Shown here: piece after piece, positions 1 to 5,310 of the stretch
How the letters are laid out: every line of letters starts with the position of its first letter
Position numbering within the stretch: position 1 is the first letter of the stretch
Source of the DNA: 0-14-3-00-62-12 sp034440555
GTDB lineage: Bacteria > Pseudomonadota > Gammaproteobacteria > Xanthomonadales > Ahniellaceae
NCBI GenBank assembly: GCA_034440555.1
Contig: JAWXCG010000234.1
Location: 1-8,753, forward strand
Direction: 5' to 3'
DNA length: 8,753 bases
Program-made: the position numbers and the translations under genes
The notes under the pieces: generated by a model
Database searches by the model: none
Seen by the model: the letters and a program-made list of their open reading frames with translations, nothing else
Told to the model about the DNA's origin: nothing

Positions 1-154
1 GCGCTTCGAGCAGACGCTGCCGGCGCAGCTCAAAACGTTGGTGCAGTTCGACCAGAAACTCGGTCGCCGGTTCGGTCAATACCGCGCCAGTGGCGGCATC
101 TGCGGGTACGCAGAGGAGGGTCCGGGTGTGGGCTGTTTCGGGAACTGCGGCCAT
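1..154 (-). CDS. aceB: Malate synthase A, N-terminal fragment (gene continues past left edge)
   Basis: Only the first 51 codons are visible, on the minus strand from the ATG at 154-152. The translation begins MAAVPETAHTRTLLCVP and continues through a segment reading LTEPATEFLVELHQRFELRR and then QRLLEA. This resembles the start of malate synthase A proteins, where an 'ILTxEAxxFxxELxxxFxxRRxxLLxAR' segment precedes the catalytic barrel. The enzyme condenses glyoxylate with acetyl-CoA to give malate in the glyoxylate shunt. The start is supported by AGAAGGAG (168-161) six bases upstream and by an in-frame TAG five codons upstream. A LysR regulator is transcribed divergently from the other side of a 188-base gap, a common arrangement for this gene. 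The catalytic domain is outside the window, so the call rests on about 50 residues and the context. Confidence 0.78.
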   Translation of the reverse strand, partial: MAAVPETAHTRTLLCVPADAATGAVLTEPATEFLVELHQRFELRRQRLLEA

Positions 155-248
155 GTCTGGCTCCTTCTATTTATCAAGAGCTCGTTGCAACAACGGAACT
201 GCCCTCCAACAGTTTCGCTGGACTCGAAACTAGGGTGACAACACCGGT

Positions 249-277
249 TTGACAAAGCAAATGTTTCAATGTAATAC
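249..277 (+). promoter_or_regulatory. Candidate sigma-70 promoter of the LysR gene
   Basis: A perfect TTGACA -35 hexamer lies at 249-254. Downstream are two overlapping -10 candidates: TGTAAT at 270-275 (5 of 6 matches, 15-base spacing) and TAATAC at 272-277 (weaker match, 17-base spacing). Either gives a leader of roughly 55-60 bases before the ATG at 343. The same TTTGACAAA block reads TTGTCA on the other strand and could serve a weak aceB promoter with TAGTTT at 232-227, so the two -35 regions would overlap. The -35 is clear; the rest is inference. Confidence 0.45.
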
Positions 278-301
278 ATGAACAATGTTAATACCTGTTC
301 A
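265..301. promoter_or_regulatory. Overlapping inverted repeats, candidate LysR operator
   Basis: Two dyads overlap in the aceB/lysR divergent spacer. The first is TTCA (265-268) paired with TGAA (279-282), enclosing TGTA-A-TACA (270-278). The second is a perfect 6-base repeat, TGAACA (279-284), an 11-base spacer, then TGTTCA (296-301). LysR-type regulators commonly bind T-N11-A dyads in such spacers and often repress their own gene. The repeats cover the candidate -10 and start region of the LysR gene, which fits autoregulation. The repeats are seen directly; their role as an operator is inferred. Confidence 0.45.
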
Positions 302-342
302 AGGCTTTGTATCGAAAAGGCTTTTCTTGACGAAGTTGGATC

Positions 343-1365
343 ATGAGCGCAAACAAACGTTTGAAACCTGAGCGCGGGCGGCCAAAGACCGGCAAGCGGA
401 AAACTTCCATTGAAGCGCCTCGCGAGACCCGCTTTTACTACAAGGGCAGCCGACTCAAGCAGCTGCGCGCGTTTTGCATGACCGCCAAGTTGGGCACCCT
501 GTCGCGCGCTGCCGAGGCCTTGTTCCTCAGTCAGCCCTCGATCAGCCTGCAGATCGCGGCGCTCGAGCGCGACTACGGCAAGCACTTGATGAAACGAACC
601 GGGCGCCGGGTAACACTTACCCGCGAGGGCGAAATGCTTTACGAGCTGGCCCTGCCATTGATCGAAAACCTCGACAGCCTCGACCAGCAATTCAAAGGCA
701 GACTGCAAGGCATGGATGCTGGCGAGCTTAATATTGCTGCCGGCTCCTCGACCATCCACTATCTGTTACCGCCGTTGGTGCAAGCGTTTCGCGAGCGCTA
801 TCCCGAAGTGCGCCTGCAGCTGCACAATGTGACTGGCAGCGATGGGCTGGCGATGATGCGTTCGGACCAGGTCGATTTCGCCGTTGGCTCAATGCTGGAT
901 GTGCCCGGAGATCTAGCCTGGGAACCAGTGTATGCGTTCGACCCCATGCTGATTGCTCCGATCAATCATCCGCTCGCCGCGAAATCCGAGATTGCACTCT
1001 CAGACCTCAGTCCGTACGGACTCATCCTGCCGCCGAAGCGATTGACCACCTATCGATTGGTGGACTTGATATTCCAGCAGGCGCGCGTGCCCTACACCGT
1101 AGCGATTGAAGTCGGTGGCTGGGACGTCATCAAGCAATATGTGGCGATGGGCCTGGGCATCTCAATCGTCACCGGCATCTGTCTGGCACCCAGCGACCGT
1201 CTTGAAGTACGCAATATGCGCGCTTTCTTCCCGCAGCGGAGCTATGGCGTGGTGATGCGCAAAGGCAAGTATCTGAGTCCGCAGGCACGGGCTTTTATCG
1301 ACTTGATCAAGCCCGGACTTTTTCAGCGTCGCGACTACTTCGACGCCGGTCACTCAGAACGCTGA
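343..1365 (+). CDS. LysR-type transcriptional regulator, divergent from aceB
   Basis: This is a 340-residue LysR-type DNA-binding regulator. The winged helix-turn-helix covers about residues 37-96, with the typical segments 'LGTLSRAAEALFLSQPSIS' and 'LQIAALERDYG' followed by 'RVTLTREGEMLYELA'. Residues from about 126 to 330 form the periplasmic-binding-protein-like effector domain, including 'HNVTGSDGLA' and 'QVDFAVGSMLDVP'. The ATG at 343 is the first possible start, because an in-frame TGA lies at 328-330; its ribosome binding site is weak. About 36 residues before the HTH domain are rich in Lys and Arg, more than most LysR proteins carry there. Position and orientation suggest it controls the neighbouring malate synthase gene and probably the rest of the glyoxylate shunt. 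The effector cannot be read from the sequence. It runs convergently into the peroxiredoxin gene with only 23 bases between them. Confidence 0.9.
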   Translation: MSANKRLKPERGRPKTGKRKTSIEAPRETRFYYKGSRLKQLRAFCMTAKLGTLSRAAEALFLSQPSISLQIAALERDYGKHLMKRTGRRVTLTREGEMLYELALPLIENLDSLDQQFKGRLQGMDAGELNIAAGSSTIHYLLPPLVQAFRERYPEVRLQLHNVTGSDGLAMMRSDQVDFAVGSMLDVPGDLAWEPVYAFDPMLIAPINHPLAAKSEIALSDLSPYGLILPPKRLTTYRLVDLIFQQARVPYTVAIEVGGWDVIKQYVAMGLGISIVTGICLAPSDRLEVRNMRAFFPQRSYGVVMRKGKYLSPQARAFIDLIKPGLFQRRDYFDAGHSER

Positions 1366-1388
1366 CCGGGTTCCTGAACGCATGGGAC

Positions 1389-2510
1389 TCAACGTCGCTG
1401 CTTCTTCGCCATTGGCTTTTGCGAGCCGCCCTTCTTGGCGACCGCGCCCTTGCCGACTGACTTCTTTGCCACGCGCTTTTTTGCGGAGGCCTTTCCGGGC
1501 GCAGATTTCTTGGCAACGACCTTGGATTTCGCAGGCTTTTTCGCTGGGGGGTTCTTCAACGCAGCTTTTTTGACCAAGGTCTTTTTTGGTCCGGTTTTTT
1601 TCAGCACGGCCTTGTTGGACGCCGATTTCTTTACAACTTTCTTTGTTGCCGCCGGCTTCGAATCCCCTTTTGCGGCCGACTTCTTGAGCGGAGACTTGGA
1701 CACGATCGGCTTTGTAGTCGCGACTTTGCGCGCAGCAGGTTTTTTGACGGCTGCTTTTCCGGGTATCGGTTTGCCAGGCAAAGGTTCGGACGCAGCTTTC
1801 TTGACTGGCCCGGCTTTCGTCCCAGTCGCAGCGCCCGCGCCCGTCTTGCTTGATTCGGACTGCTTGGGCGCAAGCGCTTTGGTTGCGGCTACTGCCGGCA
1901 AGGGAGCCGACTTGGCGCTCGGCTGCGCTGTGGGTTTGGCTGCGGCAGTCGCTGCGCGCGTCGTTTTCGGCACGCCCGCAGTCTTGACTGCAGCAGGTTT
2001 GGTTGTAACCGGCTTCACCGGCAGCGGCACCGGGTCTCCGTTCAACCACGCAAATACTTCCTCAGCATGGCCATCGGGTGCCACTTTCTCCCAGATCTTT
2101 TCGATCTTGCCGTCTGGCCCGATGACAAAGGTGCTGCGCGCCACGCCCATGTAGTGACGTCCGTACATGTTTTTCTCGACCCAGGTGCCGAACGCCTCGC
2201 AGATGACGTGGTCAGGGTCCGGAATCAACTTGAAGGTCAATGCGTGCTTGCGTGCGAAGCGAAAATGCGATTTCTCATCGTCGGCACTGACGCCGAACAC
2301 CTTGATGCCCAGGCCGCGGAAACGCGGGTGGTTGTCGCGAAACGCACATGCCTCACGCGTACACCCCGGGGTGTCGTCCTTTGGGTAGAAATACATGACG
2401 TAACGCTTGCCGCGCAGTGAGGCCGCGGAAATCGACCCAAACGCCTCCGACGCGAAGGCGAAATCTGGCGCTTGGTCACCCACCTGTAATCTGTCACCTA
2501 CTTTGAGCAT
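1389..2510 (-). CDS. bcp: Bcp/PrxQ-type peroxiredoxin with long histone H1-like basic tail
   Basis: The 373-residue product has two parts. Residues 1-159 are a complete Bcp/PrxQ thiol peroxidase that reduces hydrogen peroxide and organic hydroperoxides with thioredoxin-type reductants. The active-site segment reads PKDDTPGCTREAC: Cys50 fits the peroxidatic cysteine (PxxxTxxC) and Cys55 the resolving cysteine five residues on, as in E. coli Bcp. Cys104 is an extra cysteine. The domain ends near 'APDGHAEEVFAWLNGD'. Residues 160-373 are an unstructured-looking tail rich in Lys, Ala, Pro, Ser, Thr and Val. Bcp proteins are usually about 150-160 residues, so the tail more than doubles the length. 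The start ATG at 2510-2508 has AGGAG (2521-2517) six bases upstream. The reading frame is continuous across the junction. The peroxidase call is very secure; the tail's function is unknown. Confidence 0.93.
   Translation of the reverse strand: MLKVGDRLQVGDQAPDFAFASEAFGSISAASLRGKRYVMYFYPKDDTPGCTREACAFRDNHPRFRGLGIKVFGVSADDEKSHFRFARKHALTFKLIPDPDHVICEAFGTWVEKNMYGRHYMGVARSTFVIGPDGKIEKIWEKVAPDGHAEEVFAWLNGDPVPLPVKPVTTKPAAVKTAGVPKTTRAATAAAKPTAQPSAKSAPLPAVAATKALAPKQSESSKTGAGAATGTKAGPVKKAASEPLPGKPIPGKAAVKKPAARKVATTKPIVSKSPLKKSAAKGDSKPAATKKVVKKSASNKAVLKKTGPKKTLVKKAALKNPPAKKPAKSKVVAKKSAPGKASAKKRVAKKSVGKGAVAKKGGSQKPMAKKQRR
1392..2033 (-). other. Lys/Ala/Pro-rich tail-coding segment of the peroxiredoxin
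   Basis: This segment encodes residues 160-373. By my count the 214 residues include 52 lysines and only 3 acidic residues (two Glu, one Asp), with no Phe, Tyr, Trp, His or Cys. The first half is Pro/Ala/Thr-rich with scattered Lys. The second half is a degenerate series of KK doublets every 5-9 residues, such as 'AVLKKTGPKKTLVKKAALK'. This matches the style of eukaryotic histone H1 C-termini and bacterial H1-like proteins such as AlgP. Nucleic-acid or polyanion binding is therefore plausible but inferred. The DNA carries several A6-A7 tracts on the coding strand, and other frames are also open here because of the low complexity. Confidence 0.8.
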
Positions 2511-2516
2511 GGAATT

Positions 2517-2541
2517 CTCCTGGACGCGTCCACGGGCGTCC
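2517..2541 (-). promoter_or_regulatory. bcp ribosome binding site with adjacent inverted repeat
   Basis: AGGAG (2521-2517) is six bases before the bcp ATG. Immediately upstream is GGACGC (2522-2527) paired with GCGTCC (2536-2541) across an 8-base loop. The 10-base palindrome GGACGCGTCC (2522-2531) overlaps it. In the transcript, a hairpin here would abut the Shine-Dalgarno sequence and could affect translation; the palindrome could instead be a protein site. No convincing sigma-70 promoter was found in the 188-base gap (2511-2698). Confidence 0.35.
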
Positions 2542-2698
2542 GCCCCTCGACGTTATGTTGCGAAGAATGCCCGAAGACGCGGCAAATCGGAATGCTTCGA
2601 CGGCGAGAACCTGCGCTATGTCGCGTTTTTGGCCCCTATCCGACAGAGGAAAGCCCTGAGCGCGTCCATTCCCGCCCCGGAAAGCTCGCCAAATGACG

Positions 2699-4603
2699 CT
2701 ATTGGAGCTTGACTCCGACCAGGATCGGATCGTGGTCCGAACTGCGAAATGGGTCTGCGCGATACCGCGCGCGCAGGCTTGAGGCGTCATATCCGGCCGA
2801 ACCATATTCAAATGCTGGCGACTCGTCGGCATTGATGTGCCATTCCGCTGCGCGGCTCACCAGCGCGGCCATTTCAGGACTGGCGAGGGCATGATCCAGG
2901 CGCCCAGATTCACCTTTGAAAACATAACTGTACAACGGTTCCACGGCGGTCTCTGCGAGCACATCACGCATGCCACGCGCCTTTAACAGTCGGATCGGGT
3001 CTTCCTCGCCCAGCGCGTTGAAATCGCCAAGGGCGATGTAGTTTTTCGAACCGCTTCCGGTCGGGTCCGCCTGCAGCCAGTCCCACAATGACTGGGCCAT
3101 CGTTACCCGTGTGGCGTTCCAACAGTCCTGGCCATCGCCCTGATCCGCATTTGGACCGCGGGCCGGATCGCATCCACCCTTGGACTTGAAATGATTGGCG
3201 ACAACGGTAAACGTGACTCCGCCCGACTCGAACGTCTGCGCCAACGGCGGTCGCCCCAATTCAAGAAACGGCGCTTGAGCCAGAACCGCTGCTGCTCCAA
3301 CCAGTTGCACGCGCGCCCGGCGATAGATCATGCCCACGGTGATCTGATCGGTTCCCAGACTTGGCGCGTCCAGACTGACGAAGGCGTAGTCACCAGCAGC
3401 GTTGCCCAGTTGATGATTCAAGCCGTCGGTGAGGTCGGCGATGGCGCTGTCTTTGCCAAAGCCGTCATTCTCTATCTCCATCAACGCAACGACATCGGCC
3501 TGCATGCCGGCTAGTGCAGTAAGGATCTTGTCACGTTGCCGGGAAAAAGCTGCGGGCGTCTGCGCACCCCGCTCCGTAGGAAACCCGCCTCCCTTGCCAT
3601 CGCCATTGAAGTAGTTGAGTACGTTGAAACTGGCAATGCGCAGGTCGCCGTCAAGCTCGGGCGGTTGCTGTGGTCTGGGTGCCTGCTTCACTCCTTCGAT
3701 CGGATCGGTCAGTTGCATGCGCCAGGCGCCCTCACGTTGCTCCAGAACCCCTTCAACTCCAGTTACCTGGCTGTCCACGCGCCAGGGCGTTTCAGCCGCC
3801 AACGCCTGCGGCAAATACCAAAGCCGTTGCGGATAGGAATTGAGTTGACCATCGTCCAGGATCAGGCGCGTGCGCCGATTGGCCTCGCTTCGGGCAGAGG
3901 CTTCTGGCCCCGGCGCATGCAACTCGGTCGGGGCAAAGTCGCGCCCGTCGAAGGAAATAGTCAGTTCACCGTTACGCAATAACGCATCGTTGCCAATCAC
4001 CGATACTGGCCCTGGCAAGAACACCCGCTGACTTTCCAGCGCTTCCCACGCAAGTTCGGACAGCGGCGCCGCAGTCAGGCGCAATGGCAGCACCTTCGCC
4101 GGTTTGCCGCATTCGATCAGATCAGTCACTTCGATCAGCGCAGTCAAAGTATCCGGCGCCTCGCCCAGCTCAGCCACTCGACCGCGCACACGCAGACGGG
4201 CATTCCTTGCTAATCGCAGCAAACTGCCCTCATAACGCACGAAGATGCCTTCAGAGGTGGCGGGGTTTTTGTCATCATGAGTGGGCTCAGTCACCAGGAA
4301 CAAGCCGCCCAGACCGTCCATGAAACGCGCGGACAGGATCGCCTCCACCTCGACGCTGCGCCCGAGCACCGGGCTCAGTGGCCCCTCGCCCTGGATCGCA
4401 CCAATGAGCGCCGCCGGCCGACCACAATTGAGTGGTCCCTCAAACGCTCTGGGCAACTCACCGTCATCCGCTCCACTCCGGCAAGCTGCAAGCATGACCA
4501 ACAACACGCCGGACAAGATCAATCGAGCCGCTAGAGCAGCGCGGAGCCAAGGACGCACTGTCAAGTTTCGATAGTTCCGGGTTGCAGTACGAGATACAGA
4601 CAT
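2699..4603 (-). CDS. Predicted lipoprotein nuclease, ExeM/NucH-like (endonuclease/exonuclease/phosphatase family)
   Basis: Numbering is from the GTG at 4612; the ATG three codons later (4603) is my preferred start. A hydrophobic stretch (about 25-43) ends in the lipobox LAAC with Cys44, so the protein should be a lipid-anchored envelope protein. Residues about 60-310 look like the OB-fold-containing N-terminal part of ExeM/NucH-type extracellular nucleases ('LSARFMDGLGGLFLVTE', 'LRVRGRVAELGE'). From 322 the catalytic domain shows the family residues: 'IASFNVLNYF' (Asn330), 'ALMEIEND' (Glu379), 'VVANHFKSKGG' (His474), 'IALGDFNA' (Asp530, Asn532), 'RLDHALAS' (Asp573, His574) and 'SSDHDPILV' (Asp626, His627). 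These suggest a Mg-dependent nuclease, probably acting on extracellular DNA for nutrient use or biofilm turnover. A nearby GTG (Val19) would give a shorter, more typical signal peptide. No C-terminal sorting domain is visible. Confidence 0.85.
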   Translation of the reverse strand: MSVSRTATRNYRNLTVRPWLRAALAARLILSGVLLVMLAACRSGADDGELPRAFEGPLNCGRPAALIGAIQGEGPLSPVLGRSVEVEAILSARFMDGLGGLFLVTEPTHDDKNPATSEGIFVRYEGSLLRLARNARLRVRGRVAELGEAPDTLTALIEVTDLIECGKPAKVLPLRLTAAPLSELAWEALESQRVFLPGPVSVIGNDALLRNGELTISFDGRDFAPTELHAPGPEASARSEANRRTRLILDDGQLNSYPQRLWYLPQALAAETPWRVDSQVTGVEGVLEQREGAWRMQLTDPIEGVKQAPRPQQPPELDGDLRIASFNVLNYFNGDGKGGGFPTERGAQTPAAFSRQRDKILTALAGMQADVVALMEIENDGFGKDSAIADLTDGLNHQLGNAAGDYAFVSLDAPSLGTDQITVGMIYRRARVQLVGAAAVLAQAPFLELGRPPLAQTFESGGVTFTVVANHFKSKGGCDPARGPNADQGDGQDCWNATRVTMAQSLWDWLQADPTGSGSKNYIALGDFNALGEEDPIRLLKARGMRDVLAETAVEPLYSYVFKGESGRLDHALASPEMAALVSRAAEWHINADESPAFEYGSAGYDASSLRARYRADPFRSSDHDPILVGVKLQ

Positions 4604-4633
4604 GGCGCTCACGGCTGGATACAGAAGCGGCGG

Positions 4634-4652
4634 CGCCGCCCCGACGGCGGCG
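4634..4652 (-). terminator. GC-rich hairpin after the cytochrome gene, possible weak terminator
   Basis: CGCCGC (4634-4639) pairs perfectly with GCGGCG (4647-4652) around a 7-base loop, about 21 bases past the cytochrome stop codon and before the nuclease start. No T-tract follows on the minus strand, so it is not a textbook intrinsic terminator. It could pause transcription, stabilise the 3' end, or be a by-product of high GC. Confidence 0.3.
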
Positions 4653-4673
4653 TCAAAAGGGACATGAGGCAGC

Positions 4674-5189
4674 TTACTTGAGGCTGTCGATCATCCACTG
4701 CACCGTGGCCTTGACCTGCTCATCATTGAGCGAGGGATTACCGCCGCGTGCCGGCATAACCCCCGCTGCGCCCTGATAGCCCTCGATCGCGTGCTTGACC
4801 AGCAGGTCCGTACCCTGAGCGACGCGTGGCGCCCATAGCGCCTGGGTCAGCTGTGGAGCACCACCGGCCCCTGAGATATGACAGACCCCACAGAGTTTGC
4901 CGTAGATCACGCCGCCATCCAGCGTGCCGTCGTAGGCCACCTGGGCCTGCGCGGCCGCCGCCGCTACGGCCTTGGCTGCGGCCATCGCGGCCTGGCCAGT
5001 TGCGCCGGCATAGACATCTCCAATAGGCGCAATGCGAGCGGCCACTTTGCCAGCGCTGATCGCGCTGGGTTGCGGCAGGTGGTCGCTGTAGATCAAGCCG
5101 GACCCGGCGATCAGCACCAGGGTCAGCAACATCAATCCGCCAATGACCATGGCAAAATGCTTCAGAAAGACGAGATCGGTCTTGTTCAC
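4674..5189 (-). CDS. Membrane-anchored c-type cytochrome, cytochrome c5-like
   Basis: This is a 171-residue protein starting at the GTG at 5189-5187, which has AAGGA seven bases upstream. A longer frame runs to 5330 but its extra residues look like read-through of the promoter region. Residues about 12-33 form one transmembrane helix that should anchor it with the haem domain in the periplasm. An Ala-rich linker (about 62-84) follows. The haem site is CGVCH (Cys100, Cys103, His104), followed by 'GAGGAPQL' and 'ALWAPRVAQG', both typical of cytochrome c5. Met145 in 'GVMPARGG' is the likely sixth ligand. Ordinary c5 proteins have a second cysteine pair just after that glycine-rich turn; here it reads 'GNPSLND', so that disulfide is missing. 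Role: periplasmic electron carrier in a respiratory chain; its partners are not visible here. Confidence 0.88.
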   Translation of the reverse strand: MNKTDLVFLKHFAMVIGGLMLLTLVLIAGSGLIYSDHLPQPSAISAGKVAARIAPIGDVYAGATGQAAMAAAKAVAAAAAQAQVAYDGTLDGGVIYGKLCGVCHISGAGGAPQLTQALWAPRVAQGTDLLVKHAIEGYQGAAGVMPARGGNPSLNDEQVKATVQWMIDSLK

Positions 5190-5269
5190 AACGGAGTCCT
5201 TGGGGCGCCAGCGTGGGGCCCGTACATGGAAAAGCTGCGGTCCACTTTCATGGGCCGGCACGATAAAGG

Positions 5270-5287
5270 GCGCGCATTGTAGCGCGC
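5270..5287 (-). promoter_or_regulatory. TACAAT -10 box inside a perfect GCGCGC inverted repeat
   Basis: On the minus strand the sequence is GCGCGC-TACAAT-GCGCGC. TACAAT (5281-5276) matches five of six bases of a sigma-70 -10 box and lies about 90 bases before the cytochrome GTG, implying an ~80-base leader. The -35 region is poor (TTTCCC, 16-base spacing). The perfect 6-base arms also form a hairpin 24 bases past the stop of the upstream membrane-protein gene, followed by CCTTTAT. It could therefore be a promoter, an operator, a terminator, or more than one of these. Confidence 0.42.
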
Positions 5288-5310
5288 TGCCTCGCGCGGG
5301 AAACAGGCTT

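Noticed and set aside
76..759. 227-residue open frame on the minus strand over the aceB/lysR spacer and the start of the LysR gene
   Set aside because: It lies antisense to a clear LysR domain and shows no recognisable family; it is a GC-rich shadow frame.
1366..1388. Terminator between the convergent lysR and bcp genes
   Set aside because: The 23-base gap has no stem-loop with a T-tract on either strand.
1354..2154. Long open frames on both strands over the peroxiredoxin tail (239 residues plus strand, 231 residues minus strand)
   Set aside because: They are open because the Lys/Ala codon repeats avoid stops in several frames. Only the frame continuous with the Bcp domain has a ribosome binding site and a recognised domain.
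2511..2698. Possible small gene between the nuclease and bcp
   Set aside because: Frames crossing it extend into neighbouring genes and have no Shine-Dalgarno or recognisable product; treated as intergenic with no clear promoter.
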